DNA from: BRH-c25 sp012519325
GTDB taxonomy: Bacteria > Bacillota > Clostridia > Lutisporales > Lutisporaceae
Reading direction: 5' to 3'
Assembly (NCBI GenBank): GCA_050950645.1
Contig: JBMNHZ010000005.1
Location: 10,075-74,074 of the forward strand
Length of the DNA stretch: 64,000 nt
The notes below the pieces were generated by a model, which was not told where the DNA came from, made no database searches, and saw only the letters and a list, made by a program, of their open reading frames with translations. Each line of letters starts with the position of its first letter. Within the stretch, counting starts at the first letter, position 1. The translations under genes and the position numbers were made by a program. This document shows positions 42,710 to 51,789 of this stretch, piece after piece.

Positions 42710-43897
42710 ATGAAAATATTAATCGCAGTTGATTCATATAAAGGCAGTTGTTCAACCTTTGAGGTTGCTAATTCCATAGAAAGAGGAATTAGAAAGGTTT
42801 GCAAGGATTCGGAAATAATAAAGATTCCAATTGCTGATGGAGGAGAAGGGACAGTTGATTCGCTGGTAAAGGGGGCGGGAGGCAGGTACGAAACCGTTCA
42901 TGTAAAGGATCCGTTAGGAAGAGAAATTGAATGCAGGTACGGCATCCTTAAGGACAATGCTGCTATTATCGAGATGGCTGCTTCCTCCGGTTTAACACTG
43001 CTTAGAAAAGAAGAACGCAATCCAATGGTTACTACAACATATGGAACAGGGCAGATGATTAAAGCAGCGCTGGATAAGGGGTGCAGGAAAATATTCATTG
43101 GTATTGGAGGAAGTGCTACAAATGACGGTGGTGCAGGAATGGCCCAGGCTTTGGGTGTTTCTTTTAAGGATAGCGAGGGTAAGGAGATAGGTAATGGAGG
43201 CGGAGAACTTGCCCGGATACGGGATATTGATATAAGCGGTATCGATCCAAGGTTGAAAGATACAGAAATAATTGTTTTGTCAGATGTAACCAACCCTTTA
43301 TGCGGTCCTAACGGAGCCTCAAGCATATATGGATCTCAGAAGGGCGCAACACCTGAAATGATAAGACTGCTGGATAATAACCTGAAGAATTATGCATTAT
43401 TAATAAAAGAAAAGCTCGGATTAGACATTATGGATGTCCCGGGAGCCGGGGCAGCAGGAGGCCTGGGAACTGGGTTGATTGCTTTTTGCAATGCGACTGT
43501 AATGCCGGGAATAGATGTTGCTTTGGATATTAACGGTATAGACCGGCACTTGGCTGATACAGATCTGGTAATAACCGGAGAGGGTAGAATTGACAGCCAG
43601 ACTGCATGCGGGAAGGTACCTGTAGGAGTGGCAAGAAGGGTACTAAAGTATGGGGTGCCTGTGATTGCGATTGTGGGAAGCGTTGGAGATGGTGCATCGA
43701 TAGTATATGAACATGGAATTGACGCTATAATAGATATCGTTTCAAAGCCCATGTCTCTGGAAGACTCAATGAAGAACGTCAAGATACTGTTGGAGCAAGC
43801 AGCGGAAAATGCAATGAGAATGCTTATAATAGGAAGTGCTCTGCAAGGCCGGTTTCGTAACAGAAATAATAATGATAATAAAATGCGTAATCCATAA
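42710..43897 (+). CDS. Glycerate kinase (GarK/GlxK family)
   Basis: Phosphorylates glycerate, most likely to 2-phosphoglycerate. Family motifs are MKILIAVDSYKGSCS, IPIADGGEGTVDSL, GIGGSATNDGGAGMAQALG, LSDVTNPLCGPNGAS and VITGEGRIDSQTACGKVP. The last 18 residues (rich in Arg and Asn, RFRNRNNNDNK) exceed the usual length. It is followed after 20 bases by a hydroxyacid dehydrogenase, which suggests a glycerate/hydroxypyruvate route. AAGGAGGA lies well upstream of the ATG. Confidence 0.93.
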   Translation: MKILIAVDSYKGSCSTFEVANSIERGIRKVCKDSEIIKIPIADGGEGTVDSLVKGAGGRYETVHVKDPLGREIECRYGILKDNAAIIEMAASSGLTLLRKEERNPMVTTTYGTGQMIKAALDKGCRKIFIGIGGSATNDGGAGMAQALGVSFKDSEGKEIGNGGGELARIRDIDISGIDPRLKDTEIIVLSDVTNPLCGPNGASSIYGSQKGATPEMIRLLDNNLKNYALLIKEKLGLDIMDVPGAGAAGGLGTGLIAFCNATVMPGIDVALDINGIDRHLADTDLVITGEGRIDSQTACGKVPVGVARRVLKYGVPVIAIVGSVGDGASIVYEHGIDAIIDIVSKPMSLEDSMKNVKILLEQAAENAMRMLIIGSALQGRFRNRNNNDNKMRNP

Positions 43898-43917
43898 TAA
43901 AAAGGAGGAGGGTCAGT

Positions 43918-44892
43918 ATGAAAATTGTAGTACTTGACGGCTACACATTAAACCCGGGAGATTTAAGCTGGGATGGAATTGAAAAATTCGGGGAATTAAC
44001 TGTATATGACCGCGTATCATATGATGAAAAGGATGAGGATATCATTGCGAAAAAAGTCGGTGATGCAGAAATTGCTTTTACTAATAAGACTCCTGTTACC
44101 AGGCGCGCAATGGAGAAAATGCACAATTTGAGATATATCGGAGTATTGGCTACAGGATATAATATTGTTGATGTGGCTGCTGCCAAGGAAAAGGGAGTAG
44201 TTGTTACAAATATACCGACATACGGTACGGATTCAGTCGGTCAGTTCGCAATTGCATTGCTTCTCGAAATGTGCCATCATGTTGGCGCGCACAGCGATTC
44301 GGTAATCAGGGGAGACTGGGCAAGTAATCCTGATTGGTGCTACTGGAACTATCCTTTAATTGAACTGTCCGGGAAAACAATGGGCATAATAGGATACGGA
44401 AGGATTGGCCAGACGACGGGAAGGATAGCACAGGCATTGGGTATGAAGGTTATTGCAGTCGATACATATAAGAATCCTGCATTAGAGAGCGATACAATGA
44501 AATATGTCGAGCTTGACGAGTTATTTGCCAAATCTGATGTAATTGTTCTGCACTGCCCGTTATTCGAAAGTACAAAAGGAATAATAAACAAGGAAAACAT
44601 TGCCAAGATGAAGGATGGAGTTATGATTGTCAATAACTCAAGAGGACCGCTGGTTGTTGAAGAAGACCTTGCTGAAGCTTTAAACAGTGGTAAAGTGGCC
44701 GGAGCAGCTGTGGATGTTGTTTCAACTGAACCTATAAAGCCTGACAATCCATTGTTAAAAGCAAAGAACTGTATTATTACTCCACATATTTCATGGGCAC
44801 CAAAAGAGTCCAGAAAGCGTTTGATGGATATTGCCGCAGACAATCTGGAGAAGTTTTTAAAAAATGCTCCTGTGAATGTGGTTAATCCTTAA
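43918..44892 (+). CDS. D-2-hydroxyacid dehydrogenase (probable hydroxypyruvate/glycerate dehydrogenase)
   Basis: NAD-dependent oxidoreductase of 324 residues. The nucleotide-binding motif MGIIGYGRIGQTTGR is near 158-172. The catalytic Arg lies in NNSRGPLVVEEDL, the Glu in VSTEPIKPDNPL and the His in ITPHISWAPKE. Sequence style fits glycerate dehydrogenase (HprA-like). The neighbouring glycerate kinase gene supports reduction of hydroxypyruvate to D-glycerate, then phosphorylation; the direction in vivo is not known. Confidence 0.92.
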   Translation: MKIVVLDGYTLNPGDLSWDGIEKFGELTVYDRVSYDEKDEDIIAKKVGDAEIAFTNKTPVTRRAMEKMHNLRYIGVLATGYNIVDVAAAKEKGVVVTNIPTYGTDSVGQFAIALLLEMCHHVGAHSDSVIRGDWASNPDWCYWNYPLIELSGKTMGIIGYGRIGQTTGRIAQALGMKVIAVDTYKNPALESDTMKYVELDELFAKSDVIVLHCPLFESTKGIINKENIAKMKDGVMIVNNSRGPLVVEEDLAEALNSGKVAGAAVDVVSTEPIKPDNPLLKAKNCIITPHISWAPKESRKRLMDIAADNLEKFLKNAPVNVVNP

Positions 44893-44931
44893 AAGATGAA
44901 CCGGGATGAATTGCAAATAAGCTGGAAAATG

Positions 44932-44964
44932 ATAGACCGCACTGCATAAATTAGTGCGGTCTAT
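44932..44964. terminator. Bidirectional hairpin between convergent genes
   Basis: A perfect 12-bp stem ATAGACCGCACT (44932-44943) / AGTGCGGTCTAT (44953-44964) with a 9-base loop. T-runs are weak on both sides. Confidence 0.7.
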
Positions 44965-44967
44965 TAA

Positions 44968-45948
44968 TCAAATCAGGTTGTGCATTTTAAGTCTTATATC
45001 TTCTCCAATAAATTCAAGGGCGTCAAAGCAGCCGAAAATCCTTGAAGTAATCCTGTCGGAATAAATTCTTGTGAATTCATCTATATCAAGGTTTGTAGAG
45101 ATTATCATTTTTTTGCTGTTTTGTATTCTCTTGTTCAATATGCTGTAAAGCACCAGGTTTGAAAACTGTGTGGAAAGCTCCGTGCCCAGGTCGTCAATGA
45201 TGAGCAGGTCGCAATTATATATTTCATCCAGATATTGCTCATTGATTTCTTCATTTTCAAAATCAAATTTGTATTTCCTAACAATATCTATAAGGTCCGA
45301 TACGGTCTTGTATATTACGCTTTTCCCCATATCCAGCAAATCCTTGGCTATGGAGCTGCACATGAATGTTTTTCCAAGTCCCGGTTTTCCGATAAACAGC
45401 ATATTAATGCTGTGCTTATCAAAATCTTTAACAAAATTCACACATTTTGAATATATCAACTTCATATTTTCCTTTGGGGATATACCGTTATCAAAAACTT
45501 CATCTGAGTAATAATCCCATCGGAATTGCTCGAAGTTCTCCTTTTCCATTATGTCTCCAAGGTTTGATTGTGCATACAGATTATTGATTTCTTTTTGTAT
45601 GTAGCAGCTGCACTTATTGTTTTCTATGAATCCGGTATCCTTGCAGGCTTTACATTGATATTTCATGTTGAGGTAATCCTTTGGGTAATTGTTGGATGTA
45701 AGGATTTCAGCTTTCTCAATTCTTAAATCCATCTGCCGGTTTTGTAATTCTCTGACAAGAAGTTCACAGTCCTCGGGTTTGTCGAGTATTGTCCTTGTTA
45801 TGTCTATCCCTAGCTTTACCAGTTCTTCATCAATTTCTTTGAGCCTGGGAATTTTTGAGTATAGTAAGCTTTTGCGCGATTCCAGCTCATTTTTATTTTT
45901 TTCTCTTATTATCTCATATTCTTCAGCTATGCTGTATGCGCTATTCAC
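44968..45948 (-). CDS. dnaI: Helicase loader DnaI/DnaC-like ATPase
   Basis: A 326-residue AAA+ protein that loads the DnaB helicase. The N-terminal part is helical, with a zinc-binding cluster (CKACKDTGFIENNKCSC, near residues 97-113). The ATPase has Walker A FIGKPGLGKTFMCSS, Walker B LLIIDDLGTE and sensor region ISTNLDIDEF. The start is a GTG at 45948, overlapping the end of dnaD by eight bases, so the two are coupled. In Bacillus, DnaD and DnaI act together at oriC. Confidence 0.92.
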   Translation of the reverse strand: MNSAYSIAEEYEIIREKNKNELESRKSLLYSKIPRLKEIDEELVKLGIDITRTILDKPEDCELLVRELQNRQMDLRIEKAEILTSNNYPKDYLNMKYQCKACKDTGFIENNKCSCYIQKEINNLYAQSNLGDIMEKENFEQFRWDYYSDEVFDNGISPKENMKLIYSKCVNFVKDFDKHSINMLFIGKPGLGKTFMCSSIAKDLLDMGKSVIYKTVSDLIDIVRKYKFDFENEEINEQYLDEIYNCDLLIIDDLGTELSTQFSNLVLYSILNKRIQNSKKMIISTNLDIDEFTRIYSDRITSRIFGCFDALEFIGEDIRLKMHNLI

Positions 45949-46987
45949 TTAATTCACCCCGCCCTTTTTTTATCAATCTTTCTTTTAGAAGCTTGGTATC
46001 ATATTTTCGGTTGGCAAAATTATTAAAAGTAGGTTTATGATTACCTAAAATCCGCTTTTCATGGTTTGAAGTTTTGCCGGTCTTTGAAGGGTTCTTAAGC
46101 AAGTAAGCCTCCACCTCCTGCATGGCGGAAAGGCCCTTCTTATGCCACTCGGTCAATATCCTGTCGATATAATTAAAGGAAGGCTTCAAGGTGCCGGCGG
46201 TCAGCTCACATGCCTTTAGTACTACATCTTCACCGTATCCAAATGTATAGAACCACTTCTGCAGCATTTCCTCCTCTGCTGAGGTCGGCTGTCGTCCAAT
46301 TCTTAAAAAGCCCAGCACTTTATTGTATTTCTGCCACTTTTCCTTGTGTCGGGCATTATATTGCTTTGCTTTATCCACAGAGTCTATTCCGGCATCAAAC
46401 CAGTTTTTGGCCACCTGTTTAAGATAGGGCATATCTTTTTTATCTCTGGATACGCATTCCTCCACCAGTAATTTTATTACATCAGGAGGAAAGTTGTAAT
46501 CATCCATCCAGTCAAGGAACATAAAAAGCTCATTTGGCGACAATTCTCTTCCAAACAGCTGACGGACGGAATCAAACATAGCCCTTACATCCTGATTGCC
46601 CCGGGCAGCGATGATACGCTCCGGGCTGTACTTGTCCATGCTCTGCCTTTCTTCTCTTATATTCAGTATCAGTTCCTTGATATTAATGTATTCAACCGTA
46701 AAGCCGCTTTCAGCATTATTCTGGTCATAAGGATACAGCTTGATTATATCTTGTTCAGACCAGTACCTCCAGGCATCATACACTTCTTCCTGAGTGATAC
46801 CGAGGGTCTTTGCTATAGTTTCGGTGGAAAGCATGTTGTTTACATAGCTTTGGGAATACTTGAGCCCCAAGAGGTATACCTTTACATAGTCTGCCGGAGC
46901 AAAGGGCATGTAATGGCTTATGAAAAGGTTTTCTACGATAGTATTGCCAAGATCTTCATTATTTGATTTAATTCTAAACAGGTTCAT
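45941..46987 (-). CDS. dnaD: DnaD-domain replication initiation protein
   Basis: 348 residues with an N-terminal winged-helix region (MPFAPADYVKVYLLGLKYSQ, then TETIAKTLGITQEEVYDAW) and two DnaD/DnaB_2 domains: one near 130-205 (RQLFGRELSPNELFMFLDWM) and one near 225-290 (FNYIDRILTEWHKKGL, the YxxxIxxxW signature). A basic tail follows. DnaD-type proteins remodel DNA and help recruit the helicase loader; the adjacent dnaI supports this. Confidence 0.93.
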   Translation of the reverse strand: MNLFRIKSNNEDLGNTIVENLFISHYMPFAPADYVKVYLLGLKYSQSYVNNMLSTETIAKTLGITQEEVYDAWRYWSEQDIIKLYPYDQNNAESGFTVEYINIKELILNIREERQSMDKYSPERIIAARGNQDVRAMFDSVRQLFGRELSPNELFMFLDWMDDYNFPPDVIKLLVEECVSRDKKDMPYLKQVAKNWFDAGIDSVDKAKQYNARHKEKWQKYNKVLGFLRIGRQPTSAEEEMLQKWFYTFGYGEDVVLKACELTAGTLKPSFNYIDRILTEWHKKGLSAMQEVEAYLLKNPSKTGKTSNHEKRILGNHKPTFNNFANRKYDTKLLKERLIKKGRGELSE

Positions 46988-47039
46988 AAAAGCGCACTCC
47001 CGTTTTAAGCAATAAAGTATTCTTTGATTTGCCCATAAA

Positions 47040-47096
47040 GTTAAGCTCTGCTTAACAATGTCTTCGGGCAGTTCCTGCCCTAAGGGGGCATGGAAC
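47040..47096 (-). other. Two hairpins in the dnaD leader
   Basis: GTTAAGC/GCTTAAC (47040-47046, 47050-47056) and a 10-bp stem GTTCC-TGCCC/GGGCA-GGAAC with one bulge (47071-47096), both in the presumed 5' untranslated region of dnaD. No known riboswitch is recognised. Confidence 0.5.
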
Positions 47097-47300
47097 TATT
47101 TAAAAGTATACCATAATTATACCACATATAACATATTTATATGTTGTGATGCATGCTGCTTGTACAAAATATAATGAATAAAAAATGCAGCTTTGAATAC
47201 TAATAAATATAGACATCCATATAGTTTATGGAATTAATTGATTGTAGACATAAAAATTTGAATATTATGTGTTTTTATTGTAAAATAATATCCATGCAGA

Positions 47301-47384
47301 CTATATGTTTGTACTAAACATATAGTGACAAAACCTGTGATATTTGCAACAAATAAAATGATGCAAATATAGAGGTTTTGTCAC
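47301..47384 (+). other. Double dyad upstream of the M23 peptidase gene
   Basis: A hairpin CTATATGTTT/AAACATATAG (47301-47310, 47316-47325), then a long nested dyad: GTGACAAAACCT (47325-47336) with AGGTTTTGTCAC (47373-47384), enclosing ATATTTGCA (47340-47348) with TGCAAATAT (47362-47370). It lies 70 bases before the start codon. It could be a leader RNA or a small repeat; there is no T-run. Confidence 0.6.
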
Positions 47385-47454
47385 ATATAAGTGCAAAACT
47401 TTTTCACAACAAATGGTTAAGAAGAACCGTAATTCTGCTGAAGGGGGCGAATAG

Positions 47455-48939
47455 ATGGAGGAAAGCAAGTTGAAGGAAGCATCGGCTCAGTTTGTAAAAA
47501 AGTTTTCCAGCGGAATTCAAAACACTACGGTTTTTATTAAAAAACGCATTAAAAAGATTGCAAGTATTGGTACCGGTTCATCGTATAAACATATATCTAC
47601 CAGGAGAATTGTAAATAAAAGAAGATTTTATATAACCTGCAGCTTAACAGTTTTGCTGGTATTGGTTTCACTTTTTGTTATATTTTCAGGAAGAGCATAT
47701 GCTGTGAAAGTAAACGGGGTTGAAATCTGCAAGGTCAGGAGCCAGAAGGAAGCCGAAGCTGCATTAAAGGCACTGAAACACAAATACCAGGAAAAGGCTG
47801 ATTCGGAAATAAGCTTTACCAGTGAAGTTACATATCAAAAAACAAGGGCATCCAGTAAAGAAATACTTAAAGATGATGCACTTGTCGAAGCATTGAGTAA
47901 AAATGTTCAATTTAAGGTTCAAGGATGCAGTTTATATGCAGATGGCAATATTATTGCAGTTCTGAAGACGAAAAAAATTGCTGAAGAACTTTTGAAGGAG
48001 ATTCAGGAAAGGAGTTTGGCAGGAGCAGACAGATCCAAAATTAAAGAGATTGGTTTTGCAGAAAAGGTGGAACTTAAGGATGAGTTTATAGATGCTTCAG
48101 AAATAGCTGATAAATCCGAGATTATCGATTTTATAATAAAAGGGACCAACGAAATCAGGACCCATGAGGTGAAGTCCGGTGAAAGCTTCTGGTCTATATC
48201 ACGAAAGTACAATATGTCTCTTTCGGATTTGGAAAAAGCCAATCCGGGAGTTAATTCCGAAAGGATTCAGATCGGTCAGGTGATAAACCTGATTGTTCCC
48301 AAGCCTCTTATCAGTGTAAAGACCGTGGAAACTATCACATTCACTGAAAAGGCTGAATTCGATCAGAAGGTAGAATTCAGCAGTTCAATGTATAAGGATG
48401 AGACCAGTATAAGGGTCAAAGGCATATACGGCGAAAAGGAAGTCGTTGCAGATGTCACTAAGGTAAACGGTATTGAGACCGGAAGGACGGTTCTCAGCGA
48501 AAAAATGATCAAGGAGCCCAAAACACAGATCATTGTTAAAGGGACTAAGGAGCCTCCACCTAAAAAGGGAACAGGGACCTTCTCATATCCTGCCAGGGGA
48601 AGTATAACATCAGGGTATGGAATGAGATGGGGAAGAAGACATACAGGTATAGATATCGGAGCCCCTTACGGTTCTCCGGTAAAAGCCTCGGATGGAGGAA
48701 AAGTAATTTTTGTCGGTTATAAAGGAGGATACGGCAAGCTTATAATAATTGATCACGGCGCCAACTTTGTATCTTACTATGGACATCTCAGCAAGTACAG
48801 CGTAAAGGTCGGGCAGAAGGTTTACAAAGGCCAGAAGATAGGCGAGGTCGGGAATTCGGGAAACAGCACGGGATCTCATTTGCATTTCGAAATACGAAAA
48901 AACGGCGTTGTACAGAATCCGGCAAACTATTTGAAATAG
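47455..48939 (+). CDS. M23 endopeptidase with LysM and G5 domains
   Basis: 494 residues: a basic cytoplasmic N-terminus, one membrane helix (near 57-76, FYITCSLTVLLVLVSLFVIF), a region with VKVNGVEICKVRSQKEAE, a LysM domain (HEVKSGESFWSISRKYNMSL, near 238-257), a G5 domain (near 285-360) and a C-terminal M23 domain with SGYGMRWGRRHTGIDIG, the zinc ligands H and D, and GSHLHFEIRKNG. It cuts peptidoglycan cross-bridges at the outer face of the membrane. The ATG follows AAGGGGGCG. Single-gene unit. Confidence 0.93.
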   Translation: MEESKLKEASAQFVKKFSSGIQNTTVFIKKRIKKIASIGTGSSYKHISTRRIVNKRRFYITCSLTVLLVLVSLFVIFSGRAYAVKVNGVEICKVRSQKEAEAALKALKHKYQEKADSEISFTSEVTYQKTRASSKEILKDDALVEALSKNVQFKVQGCSLYADGNIIAVLKTKKIAEELLKEIQERSLAGADRSKIKEIGFAEKVELKDEFIDASEIADKSEIIDFIIKGTNEIRTHEVKSGESFWSISRKYNMSLSDLEKANPGVNSERIQIGQVINLIVPKPLISVKTVETITFTEKAEFDQKVEFSSSMYKDETSIRVKGIYGEKEVVADVTKVNGIETGRTVLSEKMIKEPKTQIIVKGTKEPPPKKGTGTFSYPARGSITSGYGMRWGRRHTGIDIGAPYGSPVKASDGGKVIFVGYKGGYGKLIIIDHGANFVSYYGHLSKYSVKVGQKVYKGQKIGEVGNSGNSTGSHLHFEIRKNGVVQNPANYLK

Positions 48940-48949
48940 CACATAAAAA

Positions 48950-48984
48950 GATTGAGGGATTACTTATATTCCTCAATCTTTTTT
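48950..48984. terminator. Bidirectional terminator between M23 and S8 genes
   Basis: An 8-bp stem GATTGAGG (48950-48957) / CCTCAATC (48971-48978) followed by TTTTTT. One arm encodes the last codons of the S8 protease on the other strand. Confidence 0.85.
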
Positions 48985-50180
48985 ATATCGATTATGCCGG
49001 CACCCTGAGCAGTCTTAAGCTCATTTAGTGAGATGCAGAGCCTTTTAAGCAGGCTTTTAACATCTGCAGGGGACAGATTTATTCTTTTCTGATACAGAAG
49101 CGCTGCTGCAGCGGCAGTCATGCTTGCTGCAACTGAAGTCCCGCTTATTTGTGTGTATTGCTGCCCTGAAAGCCTTGATTGAGATGAAAGTCTGTTTCCG
49201 GGTATAAAGTCGGTATCAGCGTTAAGGGTTGTTACCTTATATCCGGGCATTACGGCATCAGGCTTATCAAATTTGCCTTCCGCAGGGCCGCGCCCGCTGA
49301 AGGCTGCAACTTTTGAAGAAGGTCCGGAGGTAGTACAAGCCCCTGTTGTAAAAGTGGAACCGCATACACCGGGAGATATTATACTGGCCTCATAAGGTCC
49401 GAGATTTCCAGTGCAGGTACATACAAAGAGACCGATATTCCAAAGGGCCTCCGATGCCAGGCTTAGAATGTCAAAGTGACGGTATGTGCAGCAGCAGCCA
49501 AAGGGAAGCAAAAGCACCTTGATGTTGTACTTATCCTTTATACTGCAAATCCACTGCATTGCGGCCAAAATATCGGAGAAACGCCCATATCCCAGGCTGT
49601 TGAAGGCTTTTGCACAAACAATATTGCAGTCATAAGCTGCAGTTTTGAACTTTCCGTCAATAGAGGCTCCGAAGGCTGCTCCTATACAGGCTGTACCATG
49701 GCCGTTATCATCATAGGGCTCAGTGATTTCGTTAATATAATCCCTAAAGGCAACAATCCTGTTTCGGGGCCTTGTCAGATCATGATGGGGATATACTCCG
49801 GAATCAATAAAAGCTGCGGTTATGCCTTTCCCGCTTAGATGGACAGGGAATGATCCGGAGTCTTCATGTATTTTTTCTGTTTTTTCAATGTCACCCATAA
49901 GCTTTGCAGTACCGTCAAAATAAATTTTTGCTATTTCGACAACACTACATACAGAATCAAAATTGCCGGTATTTATTTTACCGGTGACCGCATTTAGAAA
50001 GGGCAGATGATATTTTATTCCGAGACCTTTACGCTTAAGTACCGATTCGGTTTTCGAATCAAGAGGCCTTTTAAAGGTAATTATTACAGGTGTGGTTTTG
50101 ACTTTCCTTATGGAAATATACTTTTTTATTGCAGGATCTATCTTTTTAAAGCTCTTATAATATGAGGAAATTGAAATCAT
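48960..50180 (-). CDS. S8 (subtilisin-like) serine protease
   Basis: 406 residues with the catalytic triad blocks: Asp in ITAAFIDSGVYPHHDL, His in DDNGHGTACIGAAFG and Ser in ISGTSVAASMTAAAAALL. An N-terminal region of about 100 residues resembles an inhibitor-like prodomain (VIITFKRPLDSK, FDSVCSVVEIAKIYFDGTAK). No signal peptide is visible, so it may act inside the cell or leave by another route. An unusual run of cysteines (FGCCCTYRHF, CTCTGN) lies near the oxyanion region. It is convergent with the M23 gene. Confidence 0.9.
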   Translation of the reverse strand: MISISSYYKSFKKIDPAIKKYISIRKVKTTPVIITFKRPLDSKTESVLKRKGLGIKYHLPFLNAVTGKINTGNFDSVCSVVEIAKIYFDGTAKLMGDIEKTEKIHEDSGSFPVHLSGKGITAAFIDSGVYPHHDLTRPRNRIVAFRDYINEITEPYDDNGHGTACIGAAFGASIDGKFKTAAYDCNIVCAKAFNSLGYGRFSDILAAMQWICSIKDKYNIKVLLLPFGCCCTYRHFDILSLASEALWNIGLFVCTCTGNLGPYEASIISPGVCGSTFTTGACTTSGPSSKVAAFSGRGPAEGKFDKPDAVMPGYKVTTLNADTDFIPGNRLSSQSRLSGQQYTQISGTSVAASMTAAAAALLYQKRINLSPADVKSLLKRLCISLNELKTAQGAGIIDIKKIEEYK

Positions 50181-50348
50181 ATAAATCCCCCGGGATGAAT
50201 ATTTGACTATATAAAGAACCTATATTATATTATGCTATTGAAAAAAATTGGTGAATGATATATATATTTATAGTAAAGGAAAATATATTTTTTTATACAA
50301 TGGGGGATGCAAGGAGGGAAACCCCCTGCCGATAAAGGAGGTTTTAAT

Positions 50349-50558
50349 ATGGCTTTAATAGACTTTAAATGTAGCAAGTGCGGAGAAAAATTTGAAGAGA
50401 TTGTAAAATTATCGGACAGAGAGAATATAAAGTGCCCGAAATGCGGAAGCGGGGATATAAAACAGGTTTTTGAAGGAAAATGCTGCAGTGTTGGATCAAC
50501 AAAAGGCAGTGGAGGCTGCAGCAGCAGAAGCTGTGGAGGCTGCAGCGGCTGCCATTAG
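50349..50558 (+). CDS. FmdB-type zinc ribbon protein
   Basis: A 69-residue protein with FKCSKCGEKFEEIV and IKCPKCGSGDIKQVF forming one zinc ribbon, and a low-complexity Ser/Gly/Cys tail (GSGGCSSRSCGGCSGCH). Function unknown. The ATG follows AAAGGAGG. The 170 bases upstream are AT-rich with no feature. Confidence 0.9.
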   Translation: MALIDFKCSKCGEKFEEIVKLSDRENIKCPKCGSGDIKQVFEGKCCSVGSTKGSGGCSSRSCGGCSGCH

Positions 50559-50667
50559 ACATGAAATATCAGAATATACCAATGAAGTTAACATAAAATT
50601 TTGATATAATATATCTGATTCAGGATTGTCAGGAGCTGTCTTGCTCTTGTTAGAAGGGATTAGATAT

Positions 50668-51507
50668 ATGAAAAAAGGAATTCTAAAACTGTCGATAGTA
50701 CTAGTATTAGCTTTAGTGCTATTTTTTTTCGCAGGTGATAAGGGTTTTACAGTTGCAAAAATGCAGGGCTATAAAGCTCTTAAAGTATTTGCCCATATAA
50801 AAAGCAGAGAATTCATATCTGAGTTCAATATATATGAGACGGAGCATTTTATCATAAAGTATACCGATAATAATGAGGATGTAGTGAGAGATCTCGCGGA
50901 AATTTTTGAAAAGAGCTATAGAATTGAAGGTATACACTACGGTTTTTATCCAAAGGATAAAACCATTGTCTTTATATATGATGATCATCAAAGCATGTGG
51001 GATTATCAGCAGTCTGTCAAAGGACAAGCTGTTATGGGGCTTTACAATCTGGGTATTATTCATATACTGTCACCCAAGGCATATCTTAACGGGATTCAGT
51101 TATATTCCAGAGATTATGAGACAGGGGGGCCGATACTACATGAGTACGCGCACAGGGTAATTGACGATAAAAGCGGAGGGAATATCGAGTTGTGGCTTAC
51201 GGAAGGACTTGCCCTTTATGAAGAGTATGACGTGGATGGAATGGAATGGGCGGAGGGCTTCAGTTACGAAAGGTACTACACCGCTCAGGAAATCAGGAAT
51301 GGATTTATGGAGCTGGATGAAATACAATCCTACAGACAGTCCTTTGATATTGTAAGGGGGCTGATTGAATGGAACGGAAGAGAAAGCATAATCCGGATGC
51401 TGGACGAGCTTAAATCCGGGAACACATTTGATGAAGCTTTTCTTAAAATTTACGGAGTAGATTTAAATGAGTATATTGATTTAGGTGCATGGAAAAAGGA
51501 AACATAG
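50668..51507 (+). CDS. Membrane-anchored peptidase MA-like protein
   Basis: 279 residues with an N-terminal membrane helix (LSIVLVLALVLFFFAGD) and an extracytoplasmic gluzincin-like domain: the metal motif in ILHEYAHRVID, followed about 20 residues later by WLTEGLALYEEYDVD with the third ligand Glu. This arrangement is that of the peptidase MA family. The substrate is unknown. The ATG at 50668 (MKKGILKLS) follows AGAAGGGAT; a longer frame from 50626 lacks a better site. Confidence 0.85.
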   Translation: MKKGILKLSIVLVLALVLFFFAGDKGFTVAKMQGYKALKVFAHIKSREFISEFNIYETEHFIIKYTDNNEDVVRDLAEIFEKSYRIEGIHYGFYPKDKTIVFIYDDHQSMWDYQQSVKGQAVMGLYNLGIIHILSPKAYLNGIQLYSRDYETGGPILHEYAHRVIDDKSGGNIELWLTEGLALYEEYDVDGMEWAEGFSYERYYTAQEIRNGFMELDEIQSYRQSFDIVRGLIEWNGRESIIRMLDELKSGNTFDEAFLKIYGVDLNEYIDLGAWKKET

Positions 51508-51527
51508 ATTTTCTCAGCGAAAAAAGA

Positions 51528-51548
51528 GCGGTCCAAAGACCGCTTTTT
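51528..51548 (+). terminator. Intrinsic terminator after the MA-like gene
   Basis: A perfect GCGGTC/GACCGC stem with CAAA loop and TTTTT. Confidence 0.9.
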
Positions 51549-51713
51549 ATATCCGGGGGGATATAAAACATTTTGTTGAGATGCTTATATTTTATAACAT
51601 TTTTCCAAAAATTAGTATAAGGAACAGGCCTTATTTTAATAGGACCATAGTCCTCAATGGATACTAGTGCTATTGTCCTCCAATAATGTATCTTTTGGGG
51701 AAAACTTGGCTTG

Positions 51714-51742
51714 TTGCGTAATAGAAGCATAAGTAGTAAAAT
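51714..51742 (+). promoter_or_regulatory. Probable promoter of the walR operon
   Basis: TTGCGT at 51714-51719, a 17-base spacer and TAAAAT at 51737-51742, about 45 bases before walR. Confidence 0.45.
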
Positions 51743-51789
51743 ATGTTTATGAAGAATTGATTTATTTGATTTATGGGGTGGTGTATTTA

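Noticed and set aside
47301..47384. c-di-AMP (ydaO-type) riboswitch upstream of the M23 gene
   Set aside because: The element is a simple nested palindrome and lacks the conserved internal-loop sequences of that riboswitch.
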